From VRUE01 sp963698085 (GTDB taxonomy: Bacteria; Actinomycetota; Thermoleophilia; Solirubrobacterales; 70-9): a DNA stretch of 64,000 nt. A program made the translations under genes and the position numbers. Numbering within the stretch: position 1 is the first letter of the stretch; every line of letters begins with the position of its first letter. The DNA is taken from NCBI GenBank assembly GCA_963698085.1, contig OY969122.1, positions 496,001 through 560,000 on the forward strand. Reading direction: 5' to 3'. The notes beneath the pieces were generated by a model. It worked only from the letters and a program-made list of their open reading frames with translations, was not told the DNA's origin and ran no database searches. This document shows positions 8,585 through 19,782 of this stretch, piece after piece.

Positions 8585-8926
8585 ATGGGCAGGCGAGCAA
8601 TTCTCGCGTTGACCGTGACGGCCGTGGCGGGCATGATGGCGCTCAGCGTCGCCCAGGCCGCCCCGGAAGCGACGATCACGGTCGGCAACAACTTCCTCTC
8701 GCCGTCGAAAAAGACCGTGAGCGCAGGGACCAAGGTCCGCTTCAGATGGGCAGGCGGCGAACGCCACAAAATCGTCAAGTCCAAAGGGCCCGGCGGCGAG
8801 ATCCGCTCTCCGGCGACGAGCGCCAAAGGCGTCAACCTGGCGAGGGTCCTCAAAAAAACCGGTACCTACCGCTTCACCTGCGTCTTCCACCCAACCGAAA
8901 TGAAGACGAAAGTGATCGTCCGCTGA
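8585..8926 (+). CDS. Secreted cupredoxin (plastocyanin/azurin-like blue copper protein)
   Basis: This 113-residue exported protein has an N-terminal signal peptide (MGRRAILALTVTAVAGMMALSVAQA) and a single cupredoxin domain. The type 1 copper ligands are all visible in order: His in GERHKIVK, then Cys, His and Met in FTCVFHPTEMK. The beta-strand KKTVSAGTKVRFRW precedes the first histidine, as in the family. It probably carries electrons outside the membrane, with an unknown partner. The ATG at 8585 lies 4 nt after the mutM stop, with AAGTAAG just ahead. The next gene, nadC, is convergent, and only 7 nt separate the two stops. Confidence 0.9.
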   Translation: MGRRAILALTVTAVAGMMALSVAQAAPEATITVGNNFLSPSKKTVSAGTKVRFRWAGGERHKIVKSKGPGGEIRSPATSAKGVNLARVLKKTGTYRFTCVFHPTEMKTKVIVR

Positions 8927-8933
8927 GCCCAGC

Positions 8934-9776
8934 TCAGGCGGGCTCGATCAGCATGCTGAAGTCGAGCGCCGGCGCCGAGTGCGTGAGCGCCCCGACCGAG
9001 AGGAAGTCGACGCCGGTCGCGGCGATCTCCGCCACCGTCTCCAGCGTCACCCCGCCCGAGGCCTCAAGACGCGGCCCGTCCGGCCCGGCTTCGGCATCGC
9101 GCAGCTCAACCGCACCGCGCAGGGTCGCGACGTCCATGTTGTCGAGCAGCAACCGGTCCGCGCCGGTGCCGAGCGCGTAGGCGACCTCGTCGAGGTTGCG
9201 GCACTCGACCTCCACCGGCAGCTCCGGGTGCGCGGAGCGGCAAGCGTGCACGGCTTTGGCGAGACCGCCGGCCAGCGCGATGTGGTTCTCCTTGATCAGG
9301 ATCGCGTCGTAGAGGCCAATGCGGTGGTTCTGGCCGCCGCCCGCCGCCACCGCGGCCTTCTCCAGGGCGCGCAGGCCGGGAGTCGTCTTGCGCGTGTCGA
9401 GGATGCGGGCGCCGGTGCCAGCGACGGCCTCGACGAAGCGCGCGGTCAGGGTCGCAATTCCCGAGAGATGGCCGAGAAAGTTGAGTGCCGTGCGCTCGGC
9501 CGCCAGCACGGCAGCGGCCGGGCCGCTCGCCAGCGCGACCTCGGCCGGCACCTCCTCGCGCCACTGCCCCTCGACGGCGAGGTTGTCGACGTCCTCGACC
9601 CCGCACTGGCGCATCGTCTCGGCGACAGCGGCGAGCCCGAAGGCCACGCCAGGCTCTTTTTGCACAATTCGCGCCCGCGCCCTGGCACCCTGCGGGACGG
9701 TCGCCTCCGAGGTCACATCGCCAGCGCCGACATCCTCGGCCAGCGCGCGGGCGACCAGATCGCGCAGCTCGATCAT
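8934..9776 (-). CDS. nadC: Nicotinate-nucleotide pyrophosphorylase (quinolinate phosphoribosyltransferase)
   Basis: Converts quinolinate and PRPP to nicotinate mononucleotide, the step after NadA. The 280-residue protein has family segments ALAEDVGAGDVTSEATV at the N-terminus, ERTALNFLGHLSGIATLT, the substrate-binding ILDTRKTTPGLRALEKAAVAAGGGQNHR, and the C-terminal barrel motif LEASGGVTLETVAEIAATGVDFLSVGALTHS. It is on the same strand as nadA but separated by mutM and the cupredoxin gene. Its start is 22 nt from the family B palindrome that fills the divergent region before the sigma-factor gene. Confidence 0.95.
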   Translation of the reverse strand: MIELRDLVARALAEDVGAGDVTSEATVPQGARARARIVQKEPGVAFGLAAVAETMRQCGVEDVDNLAVEGQWREEVPAEVALASGPAAAVLAAERTALNFLGHLSGIATLTARFVEAVAGTGARILDTRKTTPGLRALEKAAVAAGGGQNHRIGLYDAILIKENHIALAGGLAKAVHACRSAHPELPVEVECRNLDEVAYALGTGADRLLLDNMDVATLRGAVELRDAEAGPDGPRLEASGGVTLETVAEIAATGVDFLSVGALTHSAPALDFSMLIEPA

Positions 9777-9798
9777 CGCCGCACCCTAGCGTCGGCAG

Positions 9799-9904
9799 GA
9801 GAGAGACGGGTGTCCCTCCCCGGGAGGCTCAGGGACCACGCCGCGAAGCTTGGCAAGCGATCTGCTGCGCAACGGCCTCACGGGGAGGGACACCCGTCTC
9901 TCTC
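9799..9904. repeat. Family B palindromic element, copy 1
   Basis: A 106-bp element with 24-bp outer arms (9799-9822 and 9881-9904) that are perfectly complementary. The core (9823-9880) contains GGAGGCTCAGGGACCACGCC and GATCTGCTGCGCAACGGCCT, whose GAGGC/GCCTC ends can pair again. The same core, with small changes, recurs at 44372-44476. It sits between the divergent starts of nadC and the sigma-factor gene, so it cannot simply be a terminator. The outer arm contains CGGGTGTCCCTCC, shared with family A copy 1. Confidence 0.95.
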
Positions 9905-9938
9905 ACACCTGGGCTCTCCGAGGCGTTTAATCCCATAG

Positions 9939-10406
9939 GTGACTGCCTTGCCGCCCTTCCAGGTGTTGATCGACGAGCACGCCGCCGACGTGATGGCGGT
10001 GCTGCGTGGCGCCGTCGGCCGCGTCGATGCCGAGGATTGCTTTCAGGAGACCTTTCTGGCAGCGCTGCGCGCTTACCCGAAGCTGGGTGACGACAGCAAC
10101 CTGCGCGGTTGGCTGCTGACTATCGCTCACCGCAAGGCAATCGACCACCACCGGGCGAACGGGAAGCGACCGTTGCCGGTTGCCGAGCCGGAGGAGCTGG
10201 CCGCGGTGACCGCCGAGCCGGATCTCGACGAGGGGCTATGGGAGCTGGTCGGAGCGTTGCCGCCAAAGCAACGCGCCGCGGTGGCGCTGCGCTACGCCTG
10301 CGACCTCCCCCACGCCGAGATCGCCGCAGCGCTCGGCTGCACGCCCGAGGCGGCGCGACGCAGCCTGCACGAGGGAATCAAGCGACTGCGAAAGGAGCTG
10401 GCATGA
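9939..10406 (+). CDS. ECF-type RNA polymerase sigma factor
   Basis: A 155-residue sigma-70 family protein with only regions 2 and 4, as in the ECF group. Region 2 includes RVDAEDCFQETFLAALRAYPKLGDDSNLRGWLLTIAHRKAIDHHR (about 24-70). Region 4 is LPPKQRAAVALRYACDLPHAEIAAALGCTPEAARRSLHEGIKRLRKEL (about 105-154), with a recognisable helix-turn-helix. The start is GTG at 9939, close to an AT-rich TTAATCCCATAG stretch, so the transcript may be nearly leaderless. It overlaps ogt by 4 nt (ATGA), with AAAGGAG ahead of ogt. No anti-sigma gene is adjacent. Coupling to ogt suggests a DNA-alkylation or stress response; that is inference. Confidence 0.9.
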   Translation: MTALPPFQVLIDEHAADVMAVLRGAVGRVDAEDCFQETFLAALRAYPKLGDDSNLRGWLLTIAHRKAIDHHRANGKRPLPVAEPEELAAVTAEPDLDEGLWELVGALPPKQRAAVALRYACDLPHAEIAAALGCTPEAARRSLHEGIKRLRKELA

Positions 10407-10963
10407 AGAAATCGCTGGAACAACTCGCCGACCGCGCCTCCGCCGATGGGCTTCTCGACGTCGCCTACGCGACCGTCGACTCCCCCTTCGGGCCGCTGCT
10501 CATTGCGACTACGCCCCAGGGCTTGGTCAAGATCAGCTTCCCGGTGGCCTACGATCCTGACGAGACGTTGCAGGAGCTGGCAACCCGGATCTCACCGCGG
10601 GTGCTCGAGGCACCGGCACGGCTCGATGACGTCCGCCGTCAACTCGACCTCTACTTCGAGGGCAAGCTGCACGAGTTCGACCTGCCGCTCGACTGGCAGC
10701 TCAGCAAGGGCTTCCGGCGGCGAGCGCTGCGGGCGATCGACCGCATCCCCTACGGCAAGACCCGCAGCTACACGGAAATCGCGCGCAGCGCCGGCAACGA
10801 GCGCGCGGTGCGCGCCGCCGGCACCGCATGCGGCTCCAACCCGATCCCGATCGTCGTCCCCTGCCACCGCGTCCTCCGCAGCGGCGGTGCCCTCGGCGGC
10901 TACGGCGGCGGGCTGCCGATGAAGGAAGCCCTGCTCGAACTGGAGGGTGCGGGTACACGCTGA
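10403..10963 (+). CDS. ogt: Methylated-DNA--[protein]-cysteine S-methyltransferase
   Basis: Suicide repair protein that transfers the alkyl group from O6-alkylguanine to its own cysteine. The 186-residue protein has the N-terminal ribonuclease-like region (YATVDSPFGPLLIATTPQGLVKISF) and the C-terminal helical DNA-binding domain (LRAIDRIPYGKTRSYTEIARSAGN, RAAGTACGSNPIPIVVPCHRVL). PCHR carries the acceptor cysteine. The ATG at 10403 overlaps the sigma-factor stop, and the AAAGGAG at 10391-10397 sits at good spacing. A sigma factor fused in operon with a repair methyltransferase could be a self-contained alkylation response, but no regulator is visible here. Confidence 0.94.
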   Translation: MKKSLEQLADRASADGLLDVAYATVDSPFGPLLIATTPQGLVKISFPVAYDPDETLQELATRISPRVLEAPARLDDVRRQLDLYFEGKLHEFDLPLDWQLSKGFRRRALRAIDRIPYGKTRSYTEIARSAGNERAVRAAGTACGSNPIPIVVPCHRVLRSGGALGGYGGGLPMKEALLELEGAGTR

Positions 10964-11013
10964 TTTGGCCAGGGCCGTAGCCAAGGTCCTAAAGGAGGCG
11001 CCTCGCGAAGCCG

Positions 11014-11604
11014 ATGGATGCGCCTATGTCAAGCAGGCTCCCCGTGTTTTTCATCCTTCTTCTCCTCTCTGGACTGCTGCTCGCAGCAACTGGGGCACAA
11101 GGCGCCTTGGCTGGACCCCTAGCGTCTACCTCCGCCCTCGAAGAAGACTTTGAAAGCCTCGAAGACGAACTTGAAGAAAGCGAGGAAGGCGACTACACCT
11201 GCGAGGAAGCCGAAGTGGAATTCGAACTTGGCGAAATCGACGAAGTCGAAGCCGAGGAGGTCTGCAGAGAAGCCGCCGAAAGCCGTGGGAAGAGGGGCAA
11301 AGGCCGCTCGCAAGACGCACCGGAAGAGTGCGTCCTGCGGAGCGCCCGCGCCCACGCTGCCCTCGATGAGAAGAGCAGCAAGCTGAAGATCACCCTCGGC
11401 TACACGACCTACGAACCGGTCAACGCCAAGATCAAGATCGGCAACCTCACCACCCTCCAACGCCATCTAGGCCGCAGCGGCGTCCTCCGCATCGTCGAGC
11501 CCGTGAGTGAGAAGCGTCTCAAGCGACTCGTGGTGAATCTCAAACTTCGTGCGGTGAAGAGTGCCGGGTGTCCCTTCCGGCGGCTTGTACTTTTTCCGCG
11601 GTAG
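11014..11604 (+). CDS. Secreted acidic protein of unknown function; C-terminus encoded by a palindromic element
   Basis: I do not recognise a family. The 196-residue product has a clear signal peptide (VFFILLLLSGLLLAATGAQG), then a very acidic segment (EEDFESLEDELEESEEGDYTCEEAE, residues about 42-70) and a basic C-terminal half (KLKITLGYTTYEPVNAKIKIGNLTTLQ). Four cysteines are present. The last roughly 16 codons and the TAG stop (11602-11604) lie inside the family A element at 11558-11668, so the present C-terminus (AGCPFRRLVLFPR) looks like element sequence rather than native protein. AAAGGAGG lies 15 nt before the ATG used, which is rather distant; the ATG at 11026 is an alternative. Confidence 0.7.
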   Translation: MDAPMSSRLPVFFILLLLSGLLLAATGAQGALAGPLASTSALEEDFESLEDELEESEEGDYTCEEAEVEFELGEIDEVEAEEVCREAAESRGKRGKGRSQDAPEECVLRSARAHAALDEKSSKLKITLGYTTYEPVNAKIKIGNLTTLQRHLGRSGVLRIVEPVSEKRLKRLVVNLKLRAVKSAGCPFRRLVLFPR

Positions 11605-11668
11605 CTCCCTCGGACGGCTGCGAACTGTCTTCGGAAAAAGTTGAGCCGGAAGGGACACCCGGCACTCT
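11558..11668. repeat. Family A palindromic element, copy 1
   Basis: A 111-bp element with perfect 23-bp outer arms (11558-11580 and 11646-11668). The core (11581-11645) contains CTTGTACTTTTTCCGCGG and, further on, CTGTCTTCGGAAAAAGTT, which pair with each other. The same core recurs at 13144-13254 and, reversed, at 33219-33333. The right end abuts the prfB stop codon (TAG at 11671-11669), and the left part runs into the preceding plus-strand gene and supplies its stop. It lies between convergent genes, so termination is possible here. Confidence 0.95.
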
Positions 11669-12776
11669 CTAGCGCGCCGTCTTGTTGAGGTAGTCGCGGA
11701 TGAAGTCGTCCAGGTCGCCGTCGAGGACGCGCTGGGCGTCGCCGACCTCGTGCCCGGTGCGGTGATCCTTGACCCGTTGGTCGGGGTGGAGGAAATAGCT
11801 ACGAATCTGCGATCCCCAGGCGACTTCCTTGACCTCACCGCGCTCCTTGGCCAGCTCCTCGGCCCGTTTGCGCTCCTCCAGCTCGATCAGCTTCGAGCGC
11901 AGTAGCTGCATCGCGACCGCCTTGTTCTGGGTCTGCGAGCGCTCGTTCTGGCACTGCACCACAACCCCAGTGGGAATGTGGGTGATCCGCACCGCGGAGT
12001 CGGTCTTGTTGACGTGCTGACCGCCGGCACCGGAGGCGCGGTAGGTGTCGACGCGCAGGTCGGCGTCGTCGATCTCGACCTCGACCCCCTCGTCGACCAG
12101 CGGGCCGACGTCGACCTGGGCGAAGCTGGTGTGGCGACGGGCGGAGGAGTCGAAGGGGGAGATCCGCACAAGCCGGTGGACGCCGCGCTCGGCGGCGAAA
12201 AGACCGTAGGCGTTCTCGCCGCGGGCGACGAAGGTCGCCGACTTGAGACCGGCCTCCTCGCCGGGGGAGGCCTCCTTCATCTCGACCTCGAAGCCACGAC
12301 CCTCCGCCCAACGCAGGTACATCCGCAGCAGGATCTCCCCCCAGTCCTGCGAGTCGGTCCCACCGGCGCCGGCGTGGACGGTTACCACCGCGTCCCCGGC
12401 GTCGTACTGACCGCTGAACAGGCGCGCCTCTTCCAGCTCTGCGAGCCGCTCTTCGACCGCGGCCATCTGGGTCGCCAGCTCGACGGCCATCTCCTCGTCC
12501 TCAGCCGCCATCTCGGCCAGCTCGTCGAGGTCACCGGCCTCCGCTTCCAGCTCCTCGAAGGTCTTCAGCTTGCGTTGGGCCCGCGCGTGCGCGGCCGAGG
12601 TACGCGCCGCCGACTCCTGGTCGTCCCAGTAGCCGGGTCGCCCCATCTCCTCCTCGAGCCGCTCTGCCTCCTGCTGCAGCGAAGCCGGGTCAAAGGTAGT
12701 CCGCGAGCAGCTTCAACTGCTCGCGGATCTCGGCGAGCCGCGCCGGTACCGATTCGGTCGAGGCGACATCGGCCAT
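11669..12776 (-). CDS. prfB: Peptide chain release factor 2, with programmed +1 frameshift
   Basis: RF2 recognises UGA and UAA stop codons and triggers peptide release. The gene is split. Frame 0 runs from the ATG at 12776 for 28 codons (MADVASTESVPARLAEIREQ..ADYL) to CTT followed by TGA. The main frame resumes at GAC (12691) for 340 codons, giving about 368 residues, the normal RF2 length. The coding join is 12776-12693 then 12691-11669. The anticodon tripeptide SPF is visible in RISPFDSSARRH, and the catalytic GGQ in ASGAGGQHVNKTD. Its start overlaps the upstream gene's stop as TAATG. Frame choice is expected to be self-regulated by RF2 level. The stop abuts a palindromic element. Confidence 0.96.
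12689..12695 (-). promoter_or_regulatory. prfB programmed +1 frameshift site (CTT TGA C)
   Basis: On the minus strand the frame-0 codons GAC TAC CTT are followed by TGA C, the canonical RF2 slippage site. The 341-codon downstream frame encodes the rest of RF2 from DPASLQQEAERLEEEMGRPG onward. The purine-rich Shine-Dalgarno-like stimulator usually just upstream is weak here; GCGGA is the best candidate. Low RF2 leaves the UGA unread, allowing the ribosome to slip forward. Confidence 0.95.
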
Positions 12777-13150
12777 TAGTGCAGCTTACCCAGCGCCTCG
12801 GCACGATCCTCGAAAGGCCTCCAGCTGCGTATTCGGCGATCGCGTAGCTCGAAGAACCACGCCATCTCGTCCGTGGACGCGTGGGCCCCGTCCTCGTCCC
12901 AGCGCCAAACGCGTTTGATCAACGCCACGGCCCTGTCCGTGTCCTCGTACAGCTCCTCCAGCTCAATCGTCTGCTGGACGCCGCCAGGTGGCCGAGTAGC
13001 CCAGATTCTGGCGGCCTCCCGGCCCTTCCTCACGCCCCTCATGGAATGCAACTCAACCTCAGGATCGAGCACGCTGACGAACGCATCGAGATCGCGCTCG
13101 TTGAAGCTCCGGATGAATTCTCGAACCGGGTCGTGGATCACAAGGCCCAT
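12776..13150 (-). CDS. NTF2/SnoaL-like fold protein
   Basis: A 124-residue single-domain protein of the nuclear transport factor 2-like superfamily, seen in VREFIRSFNERDLDAFVSVLDPEVELHSMRG and the closing strands IKRVWRWDEDGAHASTDEMAWFFELRDRRIRSWRPFEDRAEAL. Such proteins may be small enzymes or ligand binders; no function can be assigned. The annotated ATG at 13150 lies inside the outer arm of a family A palindrome, so the first three residues may derive from that element. A GTG at 13141 (VIHDPVREF) is an alternative start. It ends with TAATG overlap into prfB, so prfB translation may depend on it. Confidence 0.82.
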   Translation of the reverse strand: MGLVIHDPVREFIRSFNERDLDAFVSVLDPEVELHSMRGVRKGREAARIWATRPPGGVQQTIELEELYEDTDRAVALIKRVWRWDEDGAHASTDEMAWFFELRDRRIRSWRPFEDRAEALGKLH

Positions 13151-13253
13151 CTCGGTAGGGGTGGAACGTCTTGTACTTTTTCCGCGGCGAGGCTAGCGGA
13201 CAGCCACCGACTGTCTTCGGAAAAAGTTAAGTGGAACCCCTGCCGAGATGGGC

Positions 13254-13254
<1 letters not shown>
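13144..13254. repeat. Family A palindromic element, copy 2
   Basis: A 111-bp element with outer arms 13144-13161 and 13237-13254 (17 of 18 positions pair). The core includes CTTGTACTTTTTCCGCGG, GCGGACAGCC and CTGTCTTCGGAAAAAGTTAA, nearly identical to copies 1 and 3. It fills the whole space between secA, whose TAG stop overlaps its right end by 1 nt, and the NTF2-like gene, whose ATG lies in its left arm. Both genes read leftward, so it separates secA from NTF2-prfB. Confidence 0.95.
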
Positions 13255-16100
<2,846 letters not shown>

Positions 16101-16145
16101 TGGACGAAGGGTAGCGATGGGGGTGCGAAGGGTCGGGCGACCCTT

Positions 16146-16499
16146 CTAAATCTCTGCGGTGCGCCCCCTCATCCGGTTGACCAGCTTGCGGGTCTGCCGG
16201 CGCTTGCGGCGCTTCTCCCGGTGCTTCTTAACCTGGCGTCGGATGTCCTCGGCGAGCTCGTGGACCGTGTGAGTCATCTCCGGCGATGCCTCCTTGGCGT
16301 GAAGCGTCACGCCCTTGAGCCGCAGCGTCGCCTCCGCCACCTGGCTATCGGCGATTGCAGGGTTGCGCTCCTCCCAAACCGTGACGTCGAGCATGGCCAG
16401 CTCGGAAACCTGCCTGCCAACCCTGCGGAATCGCTTCAGGACGTGTTCCCGCAGCTCCTCGTCAACCTCGACGTTGCGCCCGCGCACCTCGATCCGCAT
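16146..16499 (-). CDS. hpf: Ribosome hibernation promoting factor (short Hpf/RaiA family)
   Basis: A 117-residue ribosome-associated protein of the sigma-54 modulation/S30EA family: MRIEVRGRNVEVDEELREHVLKRFRRVGRQV opens with the typical beta-alpha pattern, and ATLRLKGVTLHAKEASPEMTHTVHELAEDIRRQVKKHREKRRKR closes it. The C-terminal dimerisation domain of long HPFs is missing, so it resembles short HPF or YfiA; actinobacteria more often carry the long form. The protein would bind the decoding region of the 30S subunit under starvation. It lies just upstream of secA, a common pairing. Confidence 0.88.
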   Translation of the reverse strand: MRIEVRGRNVEVDEELREHVLKRFRRVGRQVSELAMLDVTVWEERNPAIADSQVAEATLRLKGVTLHAKEASPEMTHTVHELAEDIRRQVKKHREKRRKRRQTRKLVNRMRGRTAEI

Positions 16500-16561
16500 C
16501 TTTGGCCTCCTCGTTTTGGTCCTTCGATGCTACGCCTCTACCCGGCTTGCGGCAAGAGGAT

Positions 16562-17185
16562 CTATAGGCGCCGGGTGAAGGTGATTGCTGCGACCCGGAC
16601 GGCGCCTGCTTGGCGGAGGGCCCTGGCGCAGGCGGAGAGCGTGGCGCCAGTTGTTAGGACGTCGTCGATCAGCAGGACGCTGCGAGGAACCTCACCCTTT
16701 GCATGAACGCAGGGTGGGTGGCCGATGCGCTGTGCTCGGCGCTTGCCCACTTGGCGACCGCCGCCTCGGCGGGCCAGACAAGCTTGAATGGACAGGTCGG
16801 TGCGCTCGGCCAACGCCGCCGCAATCTCCGCTGCCGGATCGAAGCCCCGTAGGGCGGAGCGCAGGGGTGCGGTGGGGACAGGGACGATCGTGCCGCTGAG
16901 CGTCGCCCGAGGGGCGAGCCAATGGATGCGGTCCGCCATCAGCTCGGCCACCGACAGCAGGCGACGGAACTTGAGCGCGGCGACCAGCTCTCGGGCCACG
17001 TCCTCGTGCGACGCCGACGACCAGGCTCGGTCGAGCCCGGGCACTCCGGCGCTGGTCAAGGGATCGGTCGCGGCGAGCCGCCGCGCGCAGCGGCTGCAGA
17101 TAGCGGCCTCGGGACGACAGGCTCGTCCGCAGGCGGCGCAGAGAGGAGGGGCGAGGCCGGCGGCGACGGCTTGGAGGAGCTTCAC
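16562..17185 (-). CDS. ComF family phosphoribosyltransferase-like protein
   Basis: A ComF-family protein with an N-terminal zinc-finger region (CAACGRACRPEAAICSRCARRL, two CxxC pairs) and a type I phosphoribosyltransferase fold. The fold carries the PRPP loop VLLIDDVLTTGATLSACARAL. Members aid DNA uptake in competent bacteria, but most in non-competent genomes are unassigned. I use GTG at 17185 (VKLLQAVAAGLAPPLCAACG) because family members start just before the cysteines; a TTG at 17227 would add 14 unconvincing residues. It lies between the sugar-nucleotide gene and hpf on the same strand. Confidence 0.87.
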   Translation of the reverse strand: MKLLQAVAAGLAPPLCAACGRACRPEAAICSRCARRLAATDPLTSAGVPGLDRAWSSASHEDVARELVAALKFRRLLSVAELMADRIHWLAPRATLSGTIVPVPTAPLRSALRGFDPAAEIAAALAERTDLSIQACLARRGGGRQVGKRRAQRIGHPPCVHAKGEVPRSVLLIDDVLTTGATLSACARALRQAGAVRVAAITFTRRL

Positions 17186-17241
17186 GCGCCGATCGTCGGC
17201 GCACTCGACGCGCGGGTGGCGCGCCAAAGGTCAAATGTCTG

Positions 17242-18252
17242 TCAAGTCTTCGCTACGCGAGCCGCGATGGCGCCGACCAGGATCGCCGCGGAGGGTAGCT
17301 CGGCCCCTTCGAGCAGGATCGAATCGCGGATACAGGCGCCGTCGCCGATCCGGCAGCCGTCGCCGACGATCGCCGGCCCCTCGATCCGCACGCCGGCGCC
17401 GACCGAGACGTCGTTGCCAACGAGGACCGGCGCTGTTACCTCCGCACCGTTCAGCGGGCTTGCCGCCCGTACCCCCTCCGCCACCTCGGGTGCCCCCGGA
17501 TCGACCGCGACCGCCCCGTGCAGCGCGTCGAGATTTCCCTGCCGCAGCTCATCGAGGTTGCCGATGTCGTTCCAGTAAGCGTCGATCTCGTGCGAGTAGA
17601 AGGGAACGTCCGCCTCCAGCAGGGCCGGGAAGACGTCCTTCGCCCAGTCGGCGAACTCCGGCGGGTCGTCGGGACCGGCGTCGTTGCTGGTTCCCGGCTC
17701 CGGGAAGTAATCGAAGACCTCGGCGCGGAACATGTAGATACAGGTGTTGGCAAGGTCGGAGAGGGCTTCGGCGGGGTCGGGCTTCTCTTGAAACCCCTGA
17801 ATCCGTCCGTCGCCTGCGGCGATCACGACGCCGAACTGGTCGGTGTCAGCAACTCGTTTGGTCGCCATCGTGACCAGGCCATCGTGGGATTCGTGGAACT
17901 CGCGCATGGCCGTGAAGTCGATGTCGGTGAGCGCATCGCCGGCGACGACGAGGAACGAGTCGCCGAGAAAATCGGCGACGTTGCGGACCCCGCCGGCGGT
18001 GCCGAGCAGCTGCTCCTCATGACTGTAGGAGAGCTCGATGCCGAACTCCGAGCCGTCGCCGAAGTGGCTTTCGATCAGCTCCGGGAACCAGTGCAGGTTG
18101 GCGATTGCCTGGCGGAATCCGTGTCGAGCCAGCAAGCGGGCCGCGTGCTCCATCACCGGGCGGTTCAGCACCGGCACCATCGGCTTCGGCATGCCGTAGG
18201 TGATCGGTCGCAGCCGGGTGCCGAGCCCGGCGGCGAGGATCATTGCCCGCAT
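17242..18252 (-). CDS. NDP-sugar pyrophosphorylase (mannose-1-phosphate guanylyltransferase-like)
   Basis: A 336-residue nucleotidyltransferase with a left-handed beta-helix tail. The N-terminal MILAAGLGTRLRPITYGMPKPMVPVLNRP is the activated-nucleotide loop, and LVVAGDALTDIDF is the metal-binding Asp region. The C-terminal hexapeptide-like repeats (PVLVGNDVSVGAGVRIEGPAIVGDGCRIGDGACIRDSIL) follow. Sequence alone cannot tell GDP-mannose from glucose-1-phosphate substrates; the phosphomannose-type isomerase nearby favours GDP-mannose. Its start is 5 nt from the ahcY stop, so the two are co-transcribed. A second, related pyrophosphorylase lies at 20760-21743. Confidence 0.88.
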   Translation of the reverse strand: MRAMILAAGLGTRLRPITYGMPKPMVPVLNRPVMEHAARLLARHGFRQAIANLHWFPELIESHFGDGSEFGIELSYSHEEQLLGTAGGVRNVADFLGDSFLVVAGDALTDIDFTAMREFHESHDGLVTMATKRVADTDQFGVVIAAGDGRIQGFQEKPDPAEALSDLANTCIYMFRAEVFDYFPEPGTSNDAGPDDPPEFADWAKDVFPALLEADVPFYSHEIDAYWNDIGNLDELRQGNLDALHGAVAVDPGAPEVAEGVRAASPLNGAEVTAPVLVGNDVSVGAGVRIEGPAIVGDGCRIGDGACIRDSILLEGAELPSAAILVGAIAARVAKT

Positions 18253-18257
18253 CCGGC

Positions 18258-19676
<1,419 letters not shown>

Positions 19677-19732
19677 CGATTCCCTTTCGTCTCTATTGGT
19701 CCGGGCGAAGGATACGTAGAAAGCGTCAGCCG

Positions 19733-19782
19733 GACGTGCCGGTGGAGAGAGGTCCATATGGGCACCGGAGCACCGGCACGTC
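19733..19782. repeat. Family C 50-bp palindrome, copy 1 (asymmetrically diverged)
   Basis: Exactly 50 bp, like the perfect copies at 36396 and 54879. The left half matches them base for base, beginning GACGTGCCGGTGGAGAGAGG and reaching the central CATATG. The right half keeps the outer CACCGGCACGTC, but a 10-bp inner block reads GGCACCGGAG where the others have a sequence complementary to the left arm. Its right end overlaps the TGA stop of the sugar isomerase gene (19783-19781). It lies between that gene and ahcY. Confidence 0.93.

Noticed and set aside
16548..16600. Hairpin around the comF stop
   Set aside because: CCCGGC and GCCGGG can pair across about 25 nt, but the stem is short, the loop is long, and one arm is coding sequence; not strong enough to list.
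19677..19732. S-adenosylhomocysteine riboswitch upstream of ahcY
   Set aside because: Only about 56 nt lie between the palindrome and the ATG, and I see no conserved pseudoknot elements.
19677..19757. Upstream start for ahcY beginning MDLSPPARP
   Set aside because: This start is the ATG at the centre of a family C palindrome. The ATG at 19676 has a good ribosome site and the family N-terminus.
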